Origin: Alishewanella metallidurans
Lineage (GTDB): Bacteria > Pseudomonadota > Gammaproteobacteria > Enterobacterales > Alteromonadaceae
Assembly: GCF_036983985.1 (NCBI RefSeq)
Contig: NZ_JALAHQ010000001.1
Span: 806,001-870,000 of the forward strand
Length of the DNA stretch: 64,000 nucleotides
Reading direction: 5' to 3'
Position 1 is the stretch's first letter, and each line of letters opens with the position of its first letter. Position numbers and translations under genes: made by a program. Positions 51,484 to 61,122 of the stretch are shown here, in pieces. A model generated the notes under the pieces. It made no database searches, was not told the DNA's origin, and saw only the letters and a program-made list of their open reading frames with translations.

Positions 51484-53637
51484 TTATTTAACGCCAAGTT
51501 CAACTAACAGTTTATCGGCGCCATCTAGCTTCATTTGCCACAGCATATAACGCAAATCTACCTGAATTGAACGGGTGTTAGCTGGGTTGAAATCCCAATC
51601 AGAGATAATAGAATCTAGCGTGCCGTCAAAAGCTAAGCCAACAAATTCTGCTTTGCTGTTTAGTACCGCAGAACCTGAGTTACCACCGGTAATATCTAAG
51701 GTTGCTAAATAGTTTACCGGTACTGAATTTAGGCTATCCACTTTATAGGGGCCATATTGCTTGGCTTTAATCGCATCAAGTTGCTTTTGTGGTGCGTTAA
51801 ATTCGCCTTCGCCGGTTGCTTTAGCTGTAATACCTTGCAGTGTAGTAAAGGGTGCCCAGGCATTGCCATCTTCATTACCGTGATCACGGCCTGTAACATT
51901 ACCAAAGGTTACCCGCAGTGTGCTGTTCGCATCAGGATAAACGGCCTGACCTTTAGACTGCATAAAGGCAATTTTAGCGCGCATATAACTGGCGTAAGCT
52001 TGCTGAATTTTACCACCAAGCTCTTCATCTGCTGCTTCGCGCTTTAAATCTGATTTATACAGCGCTAAAGCTGCTTTAACAAAAACATCATTACTTTGTT
52101 TAAACTGGTCAATTGACGCGTCTAATAATGCGGTACGATTGCTTAATTCAGCTAGACCACTATTAGCGTACCAGCTATCAATTAACGCAGTTAACTGTGC
52201 TTGGCTCATACCATCTTTAATACCCATAGCGGCATCAAACTCAGCATTACGCTGCTTTTTCGGCTGGGCGGCATATTTACTTAAGTTAGATAAATCTAAC
52301 GCTTTTTCTACACCAACATCAAAGTTACGTTCCATGCCAGTAACATAGGCTTTAAAACGGGGTAAGTCGCGTTGTTGGAAACCGGCTTTACGCTCTGCAT
52401 CTGGCTTAGTGCTTTCATGCGCTAAGCGATGTAATGAGCGTGCAACTGACAGTAAACGCGGTGTCGCGTTATCGAGCAGATAATCAGCACGGTCTTGCTG
52501 CTGACGTTGTTGTAATAACTTTTCAATGTTTTTTAAATCATCGGCGTAGGCTTTTTTGTTGTCGCGGCTACTGTTAACCCAAGCTGTGAGTTCTTTGTGC
52601 TCGGCGGTTTTACGCTGTAAGAAATCGCTATCAGCGTAGCTATCTAGCATGCCTTGGCGGTTTTTCATGTAGTTATTTAAACCAGCAACACGGCTAGCAT
52701 ATTTTAGCGCGGCATCTTTATTGTTAACAGTTTCGCTGGCAATAATGTCTAAGGTGTTTTTATAACTTGCTACGGTGTTTGGGTAAGACCATTCAAAGGT
52801 TTCGCTAACTTCACTGGGTAAACGATGACGATTGGTGCGGCCCGGATAACCTAATGCCATAACAAAATCGCCTTCTTTAAGGCCGTCTTTTGCTAGCGTT
52901 AAATGAAAGTCGGGTTTGTAAGGTACGTTATCAACATTAAAATCGGCCGATTTACCTTCCGGGCTTACGTAAGCGCGGTAAAAACCGTAATCGCCAGTGT
53001 GGCGTGGCCACATCCAGTTATCGGTATCACCACCAAACTTACCCACGCCGGCAGCTGGTGCGTGCACTAAACGTACGTCTTTAATCTCAAGCTGTTTAAT
53101 TAAATAAAACTCTAAACTGCCATAGTAGGCGGCTACTGAGCAGCGGTGGCCTTCGTCTTTTTCACATTCAGCTACTACGGCTTTTTGGTTAGCTTCTATT
53201 GCATCAACCCGTTTTTTACCGCTTAATTTAGCTGTTTTGGCATCAATAATTTTGCTGGTAACATTTTCTACTGCTTTGGTAACGTAAATACGGCTACCCG
53301 GTGCGGCAGCAACTTCGTCGCTTAACGAGGCGGCTAAAAAGCCATTAGCCAGTAAGTCGTTTTCTGGTGTTGAGTTATGCGCAACGCTGCCATACACACA
53401 GTGGTGGTTAGTTGCGACTAAGCCATTTGGTGAAACAAAAGAGGCAGAGCAACCACCTAAGCTAACCATGGCTGCCATAGGGAATTCGGTTAGTTTAGTT
53501 AAACTGGCAGGGTCAAGTGCTAAGCCGGCGGCTTTTAATTCAGTGGCAATTTCAGGCAGTTGCTGCGGCATCCACATGCCTTCATTAGCCATGGCAAAAC
53601 TGCTGGCCAATGCCAGCATCAAAAGGGATTTTTTCAT
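51484..53637 (-). CDS. S46-family dipeptidyl peptidase (DPP7/DPP11 type)
   Basis: This 717-residue secreted serine peptidase has a signal peptide (cleavage near FAMANE, residue 17). The S46 triad residues lie in TNHHC (His), FGGDTDNWMWPRHTGD (Asp) and GGNSGSAVLN (Ser). These enzymes release dipeptides from peptide N-termini in the periplasm, feeding growth on protein. The residue after FD in the segment AFDGTLDS is Gly, the DPP7-like choice linked to hydrophobic specificity, whereas DPP11 enzymes have Arg there. The gene is transcribed alone. Confidence 0.94.
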   Translation of the reverse strand: MKKSLLMLALASSFAMANEGMWMPQQLPEIATELKAAGLALDPASLTKLTEFPMAAMVSLGGCSASFVSPNGLVATNHHCVYGSVAHNSTPENDLLANGFLAASLSDEVAAAPGSRIYVTKAVENVTSKIIDAKTAKLSGKKRVDAIEANQKAVVAECEKDEGHRCSVAAYYGSLEFYLIKQLEIKDVRLVHAPAAGVGKFGGDTDNWMWPRHTGDYGFYRAYVSPEGKSADFNVDNVPYKPDFHLTLAKDGLKEGDFVMALGYPGRTNRHRLPSEVSETFEWSYPNTVASYKNTLDIIASETVNNKDAALKYASRVAGLNNYMKNRQGMLDSYADSDFLQRKTAEHKELTAWVNSSRDNKKAYADDLKNIEKLLQQRQQQDRADYLLDNATPRLLSVARSLHRLAHESTKPDAERKAGFQQRDLPRFKAYVTGMERNFDVGVEKALDLSNLSKYAAQPKKQRNAEFDAAMGIKDGMSQAQLTALIDSWYANSGLAELSNRTALLDASIDQFKQSNDVFVKAALALYKSDLKREAADEELGGKIQQAYASYMRAKIAFMQSKGQAVYPDANSTLRVTFGNVTGRDHGNEDGNAWAPFTTLQGITAKATGEGEFNAPQKQLDAIKAKQYGPYKVDSLNSVPVNYLATLDITGGNSGSAVLNSKAEFVGLAFDGTLDSIISDWDFNPANTRSIQVDLRYMLWQMKLDGADKLLVELGVK

Positions 53638-53799
53638 AACGACTCTTCTAATTGTAATGTTAACAAAAATGTTAGTAAGCGTAACAACGTGCTTATAGTC
53701 TGTGCCTAGCTTGGGCTTGTCAAGATACAGACAACTGCTGTTACACTTTAAATCACTGTTTTCAGATAAAAAACGTGGGGCAAACGTTACAGCTAAGTG

Positions 53800-54426
53800 T
53801 TACGTTTTGGCGGTATTATGGCGTTGCTGCAGCACCCTAACTACGTCATTTAACTCTAGTTGTTGGCTGCGCAATAGCACTAGTAAGTGAAAAATCAAGT
53901 CAGCAGCTTCATTGGCTAACTCTGCTTTATCGCCAGCCATCGCGGCAAGCGCCGATTCAACCCCTTCTTCACCCACCTTTTGTGCAATGCGCTTTACGCC
54001 TTTGGCAAATAAACTGGCCGTGTAGCTACTGCTGGGCTCTGCGCCTTCGCGGCTCTGTATTACCTGTTCTAGCTCATATAAAAAAGCGAGTTGCGGGCTG
54101 TTGGCGCTATTGTCGTGCCAGCAGCTTTCTGTACCAACATGGCAGGTTGGTCCGTTTGGTATGGCCAGCACTAAAATACTGTCGGCGTCGCAGTCAATAT
54201 CAAGGCTAACTAAATCAAGCGTATGGCCTGAGCTTTCGCCTTTGGTCCATAGCCGTGCTTTGCTACGACTATAAAAGGTAACCTTTTTACTATTGAGCGT
54301 TTGCGTTAAGGCTAGTGGGTTCATATAACCCTGCATTAGCACCTTACCTGAAATAGCATGCTGTACTATGGCCGGTAGTAACTGATTTTCGGGCCAGCTA
54401 AGCTGGCTAATGTCGTTTTTATTCAT
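53800..54426 (-). CDS. hisI: Bifunctional phosphoribosyl-AMP cyclohydrolase / phosphoribosyl-ATP pyrophosphatase
   Basis: This 208-residue HisIE fusion performs steps two and three of histidine synthesis. The N-terminal HisI half has RARLWTKGESSGH, DCDADSILV and the zinc-associated GPTCHVG. The C-terminal HisE half has KGVKRIAQKVGEEGVE and NEAADLIFHLLVLL. ATG 54426 has GGAG 9 bases upstream; ATG 54432 and a GTG at 54459 are alternatives. It is the last gene of the operon, with a 74-base gap after hisF. No clear terminator was seen after it. Confidence 0.96.
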   Translation of the reverse strand: MNKNDISQLSWPENQLLPAIVQHAISGKVLMQGYMNPLALTQTLNSKKVTFYSRSKARLWTKGESSGHTLDLVSLDIDCDADSILVLAIPNGPTCHVGTESCWHDNSANSPQLAFLYELEQVIQSREGAEPSSSYTASLFAKGVKRIAQKVGEEGVESALAAMAGDKAELANEAADLIFHLLVLLRSQQLELNDVVRVLQQRHNTAKT

Positions 54427-54500
54427 GTTCATATTCTCCGAGCCTACGTCAAATGTCACTGAAAAAAGTACCTATGCCTTAGCTAACGCTGTGCTAGCCC

Positions 54501-55277
54501 TTATCGTGGCCGAATGCTAATGCCATCGGCAATCAATTTGGCTTTAAGTGCGGCTATTTCAATAATACCTTTATGAAACACACTGGCGGCTAAGGCGCCA
54601 TCAACATCGGCGTGCTTAAAAACTTCGGTAAAGTGCGTCATGCTGCCGGCGCCACCACTGGCAATTAGCGGTATGTTACAAAGGTTGCGAATGCGCTGTA
54701 GTTGGGCAATATCATACCCTTGGCGCACACCATCTTGGTTCATGCAATTAAGCACTATCTCGCCCGCACCACGTTGTTGCACTTCAGCTACCCAGTCGCT
54801 GGTTAGCCATTGCGTTTTCTGGGTGCGGTTTTCATCACCGGTAAATTGGTATACTTGATATTGGCCAGAGGCAACATCAAAAAAGCTATCAATACCCACC
54901 ACCACACATTGCTGGCCAAAGCTGTTATTTAACTCAGTAATAAGCTGTGGCCGCACTAGTGCTGGGCTATTAATGGATATTTTGTCGGCACCCATCTCCA
55001 GAATTTTGCCAGCATCATCAACAGTTTTAATACCACCGGCGACACAAAACGGAATATCAATAACTTCGGCGATACGCTGCACCCAAGTTTTATCAACCAC
55101 TCGGCCATCGCTGGACGCGGTAATATCATAAAATACCAGTTCATCTGCGCCAGCTTCAGCATAACGCTGTGCTAACGGTACTATATCGCCAATAATTTCA
55201 TGGTTACGAAACTGTACGCCTTTAACCACCTTACCATCGCGCACGTCGAGACAAGGAATTATCCGTTTTGCCAGCAT
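54501..55277 (-). CDS. hisF: Imidazole glycerol phosphate synthase, cyclase subunit
   Basis: This 258-residue TIM barrel makes imidazole glycerol phosphate and AICAR with ammonia supplied by HisH. Landmarks are MLAKRIIPCLDVRDGKVVKGVQF with the first catalytic Asp, the central VVVGIDSF, EIVLNCMNQDGVRQGYD and IASGGAGSMTHF. The length equals E. coli HisF. Its start overlaps the hisA 3' end by 19 bases. Confidence 0.98.
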   Translation of the reverse strand: MLAKRIIPCLDVRDGKVVKGVQFRNHEIIGDIVPLAQRYAEAGADELVFYDITASSDGRVVDKTWVQRIAEVIDIPFCVAGGIKTVDDAGKILEMGADKISINSPALVRPQLITELNNSFGQQCVVVGIDSFFDVASGQYQVYQFTGDENRTQKTQWLTSDWVAEVQQRGAGEIVLNCMNQDGVRQGYDIAQLQRIRNLCNIPLIASGGAGSMTHFTEVFKHADVDGALAASVFHKGIIEIAALKAKLIADGISIRPR

Positions 55278-56005
55278 GCTATGGCCTCCTCAAGCGTAAA
55301 TTTACCTTCAAGTAATGAGCGGCCTAGAATAACACCGGCTACGTTGCTGCCGATCAGTGCCTGTATATCGGCTAATTTGCCAATACCACCGGATGCTTGC
55401 CACTGAATTTGTGGATACTTTGCCGTTAATTCTTGGTACAAGCTTACGTTTGCGCCGGCTAAGGTACCGTCTTTACTAATATCGGTGCACAGCACGTGCT
55501 TAGCACCAGCATTTATATACTCCGCAAGTACTTGCTCTAAGGTAATACTCGATTGCTCAATCCAGCCGTGTGAGGGTAGAGTTTTCTTGCCAGCCGCATT
55601 TATTGCTACATCTAGCGCTAACACTAAACGCTCTCCGCCGTATTTGTGCAGCCAGCTTTGCACTAGCTCGGGTTGGCGAATTGCTAAGCTACCAATAACT
55701 ACTCGGTTAGCTCCAGCGTTAAGTAAATCAATAACGTCTTGCTCGGTGCGTACGCCGCCGCCTACTTGAATGTTTAGTGGTGCTGCGTGCATCAATTCAG
55801 TAAGTAACGTTAGTTGACGTTTAGTGGCATCTTTAGCGCCTGATAAGTCAACAATATGCAGCCAGCTTGCGCCGGCTCTCGCATACTCGTCACGTAAGCT
55901 TTGCGGTTTAAAACGATACTCGGTAGTTTGTCCGTAATTACCTTGATATAGCCGAACTACACTGCCGTCAATTAAATCTATTGCTGGAATTATCACAGCT
56001 GCCAC
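55259..56005 (-). CDS. hisA: ProFAR isomerase (phosphoribosylformimino-AICAR ribotide isomerase)
   Basis: This 248-residue TIM barrel shows IIPAIDLIDGSVVRLYQGNYGQ with the catalytic Asp, QVGGGVRTEQDV, and the second-half CTDISKDGTLAGANV. It opens the ring of ProFAR to PRFAR for HisF. It overlaps hisH by 13 bases and hisF by 19, a compact arrangement usual for his operons. Confidence 0.98.
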   Translation of the reverse strand: MAAVIIPAIDLIDGSVVRLYQGNYGQTTEYRFKPQSLRDEYARAGASWLHIVDLSGAKDATKRQLTLLTELMHAAPLNIQVGGGVRTEQDVIDLLNAGANRVVIGSLAIRQPELVQSWLHKYGGERLVLALDVAINAAGKKTLPSHGWIEQSSITLEQVLAEYINAGAKHVLCTDISKDGTLAGANVSLYQELTAKYPQIQWQASGGIGKLADIQALIGSNVAGVILGRSLLEGKFTLEEAIACWQNG

Positions 56006-56589
56006 TCCAGAAAGTTATGTAGTAAACGTGCGCCCGTTTTACCCGAGCGTTCAGGATGAAATTGCGCACCAATCACATTGTTATTACCAATAACGGCGGC
56101 AAACTTAGTGCCGTACTCGCAATTGGCTAAGCTATAATGGCTGGGTGCAACAGCAAAACTGTGCACAAAATACAGATAATCTTGCTCAGTAAAACCTGTC
56201 ATTAGTGGGTGCGAGCTAATATCGCATAAGGTGTTCCAGCCCATATGCGGTAAGCGTAAGCCGGCACTTTGTAACGGTAATACGTCACCATTAATTAGGT
56301 TTAAGCAGGCAACATTACCTTCCATGCTATGGCGATTCAGCATTTGCATACCTAAGCAAATACCCAATAGTGGCTGCTGCAAACTTTGTAACGTGCTAAT
56401 TAATTCAGCCTGTTGCAACTTTGCCATCGCATTATGTGCAGTACCAACACCGGGTAAAATAACTTTAGCTGCGGCTTTTATAATTTTTGCATTATGGCTA
56501 ATTACTGCATCGACTCCTAAGCGCTTAATCGCAAAGTAGACCGAGCTAATATTGGCGCAGCCGGTATCAACAATAACCAGTTGTGCCAT
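55993..56589 (-). CDS. hisH: Imidazole glycerol phosphate synthase, glutamine amidotransferase subunit
   Basis: This 198-residue class I amidotransferase has the nucleophile cysteine in LLGICLGMQML and the oxyanion region LPGVGTAHNAM. The catalytic His lies in IGAQFHPERSGKTG. It supplies ammonia to HisF. The start overlaps the hisB stop by one base (TAATG). Confidence 0.97.
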   Translation of the reverse strand: MAQLVIVDTGCANISSVYFAIKRLGVDAVISHNAKIIKAAAKVILPGVGTAHNAMAKLQQAELISTLQSLQQPLLGICLGMQMLNRHSMEGNVACLNLINGDVLPLQSAGLRLPHMGWNTLCDISSHPLMTGFTEQDYLYFVHSFAVAPSHYSLANCEYGTKFAAVIGNNNVIGAQFHPERSGKTGARLLHNFLEWQL

Positions 56590-57659
56590 TACAGCACTCC
56601 TTTAGAGCTAGGCAGCGCTTCGCCAGACACTTTAATGGCATTACCAAGCGCACGGCCGAATACTTTAAATAAGCCCTCTACCATGTGGTGTTTATTACCG
56701 TCGCTAATGGATAAGTGCAGCGTAATTAACATGGCATCGCTAAGTGAGCGGAAAAAGTGCGGCACCATTTCTAAATTTAGCCCGCCAACACTGCCTGAAC
56801 CTAAGTTAGCGTCAAACTTAAACATCGGCCGGCCGGATAAATCTAATACGCATTCGGCGCGGCATTCGTCCATGGGTAAAACAAAGCCAAAACGATTAAT
56901 ACCGCGTTTATTGCCCAGCGCCTGCTTTAATGCTTGGCCTAGTGCTAGTGCTGTGTCTTCAACACTGTGGTGATCATCAATATATAAATCGCCAGTCACT
57001 TTTACCTGCAGGGAAAAACCGCCGTGGGTGGCAATTTGATCGAGCATATGATCAAAAAAGCCAACACCGGTTTCAAACACGTTATTGCCGGTACTGTCTA
57101 AATCGACGCTGATTTTGATATCGGTTTCACGCGTAGTACGCTGCACAGTAGCTTGGCGGCCTTTGCTTAAAATACGTTTAGTAATCTCAGCCCAGCCTAA
57201 ATTGGCGCGGTCGTATAAAAATGCCGGCAGGCCCATATTTTCAGCCAGCTGCACATCGGTGGCACGATCGCCAATGACGTAAGAATTGGTAAAATCAATT
57301 TTGCCTTGCTGCAAATAATCTTTAACCAACCCCAGCTTAGGTTTACGACAGCTGCAATTATCTTGCTCAAAGTGCGGGCAAATTAATACATCGTCAAACT
57401 GAACGCCTTGTGAGTTTAGTAACTGCATCATTTTGTTATGTGGCGCATCAAAGGTATTACGCGGGAAGCTGTCAGTACCCAGACCATCTTGATTGGTTAC
57501 CATAACTAGGCGATAACCGGCGGCCTGCAGCTTTAATAGTGCTGGCACTAAACCGCTCTCGTAAGCCAACTTTTCTAAACTATCAAGCTGCTTATCTATA
57601 GCTGGCTCTTCAACCATAGTGCCGTCACGGTCAATAAATAATATCGGCTGGCCTTTCAT
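56589..57659 (-). CDS. hisB: Bifunctional histidinol-phosphatase / imidazoleglycerol-phosphate dehydratase
   Basis: This 356-residue fusion is of the enterobacterial type. The N-terminal HAD phosphatase has ILFIDRDGTMVEEP and GDRATDVQLAENMG, plus a zinc loop ICPHFEQDNCSCRKPK. The C-terminal dehydratase has the metal motifs DHMLDQIATHGG, DDHHSVEDTALALG and DGNKHHMVEGLFK. It covers two steps of the pathway. It overlaps hisC by four bases (ATGA). Confidence 0.98.
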   Translation of the reverse strand: MKGQPILFIDRDGTMVEEPAIDKQLDSLEKLAYESGLVPALLKLQAAGYRLVMVTNQDGLGTDSFPRNTFDAPHNKMMQLLNSQGVQFDDVLICPHFEQDNCSCRKPKLGLVKDYLQQGKIDFTNSYVIGDRATDVQLAENMGLPAFLYDRANLGWAEITKRILSKGRQATVQRTTRETDIKISVDLDSTGNNVFETGVGFFDHMLDQIATHGGFSLQVKVTGDLYIDDHHSVEDTALALGQALKQALGNKRGINRFGFVLPMDECRAECVLDLSGRPMFKFDANLGSGSVGGLNLEMVPHFFRSLSDAMLITLHLSISDGNKHHMVEGLFKVFGRALGNAIKVSGEALPSSKGVL

Positions 57660-58750
57660 ATGCGCTCCTTGTTTGCGGTGCTGTTCGCTAAATTAAAATA
57701 TTTGTCCATAGCTGTGGTGAGAGCTTGCATCTCGTTAGCGCTGCCAATAGACACGCGTACTACTTGCGATAAACCCAACTGACTTGATTGATTACGAATT
57801 AAAATACCTTGCTCGGCCAGCGCAGCTACGCAGGCGGCAGCGTCGGCCACCTGCAACAGCACGTAGTTAGCGCTGCTTGGCCATACTTGGTTAATACCGG
57901 TTCTGGCTTTGGCGTAGGTAATAAAGTTATCGCGCAGCTGATTAAGCGTGTTTACGCTGTTTTGCATCTTTGCTATTGCTTCGGGCCGCAGCGCTTGTGC
58001 GGCAATTTGGGCCACAGGCTCAGCTAACGGATAGGGCGCGATCATCTGTTTTAATGCCAAAATAATGTCTGGCGCCGCCAGCGTAAAACCACAACGTAAA
58101 CCGGCTAGCGCAAAGGCTTTAGACAAGGTACGCAGTATTACAAGGTTGGGGTAATCGTTTAATAAATTTAGCGTTGACGCCTCGGGTGCAAACTCAATAT
58201 AGGCCTCGTCTACTACCACTAGCGCACTGTGTTTAAACTGCTCTAACACGGCAATAATTTGTTGGCGCGGAATGATATTACCGGTCGGGTTATTTGGGCT
58301 ACAAATAAACACCAACTTAGGAGATGTGGCAAATAACGCTGGTAAATTAAGTTCAAAATTCGCGGTTAGCGGCACAATATTACAGGCTACATCGTTACTT
58401 TGTGCGCTAATGGCATACATGCCGTAAGTGGGCGGGCAAAGGCTAATACTCTCTTGCTTTGGCTGACAAAAACTACGAATTAACAACTCAATCGCTTCAT
58501 CGGCGCCACGGCTCACTAACACTTGATCCGGTTGCAGCTTGGCGTAGGCGGCATAGCCGTCAATTACCGCTTTGGGCTGACAAGACGGATAGCGATTAAA
58601 GCTGCCAGTTAGCTGATACTCTGGTGCTAACGCATTTTCATTGGCGTTTAACCAAATGGCACCACCGCTCATGCTGCTTCTTGCTGAAGCGTAGGGCTGA
58701 ATTGCTTTTACCGTATCGCGCGCTAGGGCATGTATTTTTGTCGTATTCAT
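57656..58750 (-). CDS. hisC: Histidinol-phosphate aminotransferase
   Basis: This 364-residue PLP aminotransferase (fold type I) shows VSRGADEAIELLIRSFC, ICSPNNPTGNIIP, VVDEAYIEFAPEAS and the PLP lysine in LSKAFALAGLRCGF. It converts imidazole-acetol phosphate to histidinol phosphate. It starts 3 bases after hisD. Confidence 0.97.
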   Translation of the reverse strand: MNTTKIHALARDTVKAIQPYASARSSMSGGAIWLNANENALAPEYQLTGSFNRYPSCQPKAVIDGYAAYAKLQPDQVLVSRGADEAIELLIRSFCQPKQESISLCPPTYGMYAISAQSNDVACNIVPLTANFELNLPALFATSPKLVFICSPNNPTGNIIPRQQIIAVLEQFKHSALVVVDEAYIEFAPEASTLNLLNDYPNLVILRTLSKAFALAGLRCGFTLAAPDIILALKQMIAPYPLAEPVAQIAAQALRPEAIAKMQNSVNTLNQLRDNFITYAKARTGINQVWPSSANYVLLQVADAAACVAALAEQGILIRNQSSQLGLSQVVRVSIGSANEMQALTTAMDKYFNLANSTANKERI

Positions 58751-58753
58751 CTA

Positions 58754-60091
58754 TTACTCCTTACACTTTTCTAGCGCGGCTAAACGGATACTAACGGCAT
58801 TAGCATGGGCGTCTAAGCCTTCCGCTTTGGCCAAGGTAACGATGCTGGGGCCAAGATTGCGCATGCCAGTTTCTGACAAGGTTTGTACCGTGTAGCGTCG
58901 ATAAAAATCAGTTAGCGATAAGCTAGATACCGTTTTACTGTAACCGTAGGTTGGTAACACATGGTTAGTGCCGCTGGCATAATCACCGGCGGATTCTGGT
59001 GTCCATTTGCCAACAAAAATACTGGCGGCACTGTCAAATTGTTCGATAAGCTCGGCATCGATATCGGTTTGTATAATTAAATGCTCTGGTGCATAAGTGT
59101 TAATAACGCTCACGGCCTGTGCCAGATCACGGGTTAAAATATAGCGGCTGTGTTTAAGTGCTTGTGCGGCAATAGCTTGCCTTGGTAAAGCCATAAGTTG
59201 GCGGCTTACTTGAGCTTGCACTGCGGCAATTAAGCTTTGGCTATTACTTACCAACAATACTTGTGAATCAGGGCCGTGCTCGGCTTGCGACAATAAATCG
59301 GCAGCAACAAATGCAGGATTAGCATTTGCGTCGGCTAATACCAATACCTCTGATGGGCCAGCAGGCATATCAATAGCTGCGCCTTTACTATCTAGGCTAA
59401 CTTGGCGCTTGGCTTCGGTAACATAACGATTACCTGGGCCAAAAATTTTGTCTACCTTAGGAATGGTTGCTGTACCATAGGCCAGTGCAGCTATGGCTTG
59501 GGCACCGCCAATCGTAAAAATGTCCTTGATACCGCACAATTCTGCGGCATAAATAATTTCTGCTGCTATGGCATCGGCTTGGGTTTTCCCTGGCGGAGTT
59601 ACTAGCACCACACGTTTACAGCCGGCTAATTGCGCCGGTACACCCAGCATTAATACTGTGGAAGGTAGCGGCGCACTGCCACCAGGGATATATAACCCGA
59701 CGGCATTAAGTGCGCGGTTTTTAAGTTGGCAAATAACACCTTGGCTAGTTTCTACTTCAATATCACGTGGCAACTGCGCCGCATGAAATTTACGAATATT
59801 GTTGTAGGCCAATTCTATGGCGGCTTTACGCTCGGGTAATAAGGTAGCGAGTAGCTGCTGCTTTTTATTGTCACTAATACACAGCGTATTCGTAGTTAGG
59901 CCATCAAATTGTTGGCTATAAGCGCACAGTGCAGCATCGCCTTGTTGCTGCACTGTGCTAATAATGGCACTCACTTGAGCGGTTAAAGTGGCCGAGTCAT
60001 TAAGTTGTGGCCGTGCTAATGCAGCTTGTTGTTCAACATCTGATAGCGCTGACCAGTCAATAATGCTATTCACAATTACAGCATCCATCAT
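58754..60091 (-). CDS. hisD: Histidinol dehydrogenase
   Basis: This 445-residue zinc enzyme oxidises histidinol twice to histidine. Landmarks are GLYIPGGSAPLPSTVLMLGVPA, IGGAQAIAALAYGT, KIFGPGNRYVTEAKRQV, MPAGPSEVLVLAD, LLSQAEHGPDSQVLLVS and the C-terminal AGDYASGTNHVLPTYG. The start overlaps the hisG stop by one base; two adjacent Met codons are both possible. Confidence 0.98.
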   Translation of the reverse strand: MMDAVIVNSIIDWSALSDVEQQAALARPQLNDSATLTAQVSAIISTVQQQGDAALCAYSQQFDGLTTNTLCISDNKKQQLLATLLPERKAAIELAYNNIRKFHAAQLPRDIEVETSQGVICQLKNRALNAVGLYIPGGSAPLPSTVLMLGVPAQLAGCKRVVLVTPPGKTQADAIAAEIIYAAELCGIKDIFTIGGAQAIAALAYGTATIPKVDKIFGPGNRYVTEAKRQVSLDSKGAAIDMPAGPSEVLVLADANANPAFVAADLLSQAEHGPDSQVLLVSNSQSLIAAVQAQVSRQLMALPRQAIAAQALKHSRYILTRDLAQAVSVINTYAPEHLIIQTDIDAELIEQFDSAASIFVGKWTPESAGDYASGTNHVLPTYGYSKTVSSLSLTDFYRRYTVQTLSETGMRNLGPSIVTLAKAEGLDAHANAVSIRLAALEKCKE

Positions 60092-60999
60092 TACACCATC
60101 ATCTTTTCAATTGGCAGCACTAAAATAGAGCTGGCGCCTAGCGCTTTTAGCTGCTCCATGGTTTCCCAAAATAGGCTTTCACTACTAACCACGTGAATAG
60201 CAACTAGGTTGTCATTACCGGCTAGCGGCAAAATAGTTGGGTTTTCGGCACCAGGTAATAACGCAATAATTTGTTCTAGTTCTGTGCGCGGTGCGTGCAA
60301 CATAATGTATTTACTTTCATTAGCTTGCATTACGCCATTAATGCGCGGCATTAGTTTGTTAATTAATTTAAGCTGCTTGTCGTCGCATAGGTTTTTGCGC
60401 TGAATAAGCACCGCTTTGCTGCGATAAATAACTTCAACTTCTTTTAAACCATTAGCATCTAAGGTGGCGCCGGTGGACACCAAATCACAAATGGCATCAG
60501 CTAAACCGGCGCGTGGTGCTACTTCAACCGAGCCTTTTAACGTAACAATGCGCGCATTTACACCTTGTTGTTTTAAATAACGCGCCAATAAACGCGGGTA
60601 AGTAGTAGCAATGGTTTTGCCTTCTAAACAGCTGGAGTTGGCGTAGCTTTCCTCTTGTGGTACTGCGATAGACAAGCGACAGCTACCAAAGTCGAGTCGT
60701 TTTAAAATAGTGTAGTCGGCACTGTCGTTATCTAACTTGCGCTGTAGCGACTCTTCTTCCAGCACGTTTTCGCCAACAATGCCTAAATCACAGACGCCGT
60801 CCATAATTAGGCCAGGAATATCGTCATCACGTACGCGTAAAATATCGATAGCCATATTTTCAACGTGGGCAATAAGGCGTTGTTCGCGCAGGTTAATTTT
60901 TAAACCGCAGCTAGCAAATAATGCTTGAGAGTCAACCGATAAACGGCCAGATTTCTGCATGGCGATACGTAAGCGTTTCGATTCTGTTGCCGGACTCAT
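60091..60999 (-). CDS. hisG: ATP phosphoribosyltransferase, long form
   Basis: This 302-residue protein is the long, self-regulated HisG with a C-terminal histidine-binding domain (about 225-300), like E. coli HisG (299). It carries out the first, committed step. Landmarks are RLRIAMQKSGRLS, DGVCDLGIVGENVL, and the PRPP-type loop DAICDLVSTGATLDANGLKEVE. It is the first gene of the operon, preceded by the attenuator at 61041-61157. No hisZ is needed with this form. Confidence 0.98.
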   Translation of the reverse strand: MSPATESKRLRIAMQKSGRLSVDSQALFASCGLKINLREQRLIAHVENMAIDILRVRDDDIPGLIMDGVCDLGIVGENVLEEESLQRKLDNDSADYTILKRLDFGSCRLSIAVPQEESYANSSCLEGKTIATTYPRLLARYLKQQGVNARIVTLKGSVEVAPRAGLADAICDLVSTGATLDANGLKEVEVIYRSKAVLIQRKNLCDDKQLKLINKLMPRINGVMQANESKYIMLHAPRTELEQIIALLPGAENPTILPLAGNDNLVAIHVVSSESLFWETMEQLKALGASSILVLPIEKMMV

Positions 61000-61040
61000 A
61001 TAGGTCTCCGTGACGATAATTTTAAATTGATGATGCTAAA

Positions 61041-61070
61041 AACAAAAATCCCGAGCCTGGGCTCGGGATT
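61041..61070 (-). terminator. his operon attenuator terminator
   Basis: A 10-11-bp stem (AATCCCGAGCC / GGCTCGGGATT on the minus strand) with a minimal loop is followed on the minus strand by TTTTGTTTTT. It lies between the leader peptide and hisG, so it can stop transcription before the structural genes. Confidence 0.9.
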
Positions 61071-61099
61071 ATTGTTTATCACCGGAGCGCCAGACATCA

Positions 61100-61122
61100 G
61101 CCCTCCGAAAATATCGGACGGC
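61100..61122 (-). promoter_or_regulatory. Attenuator pause / alternative hairpin
   Basis: Arms 61100-61108 and 61114-61122 form an 8-pair hairpin with one C-C (G-G) mismatch and start at the leader stop codon. The 61099-61103 segment can instead pair with 61059-61063 (GGGCT / AGCCC), which would break the terminator. This gives a simple choice between the two folds. Confidence 0.6.
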
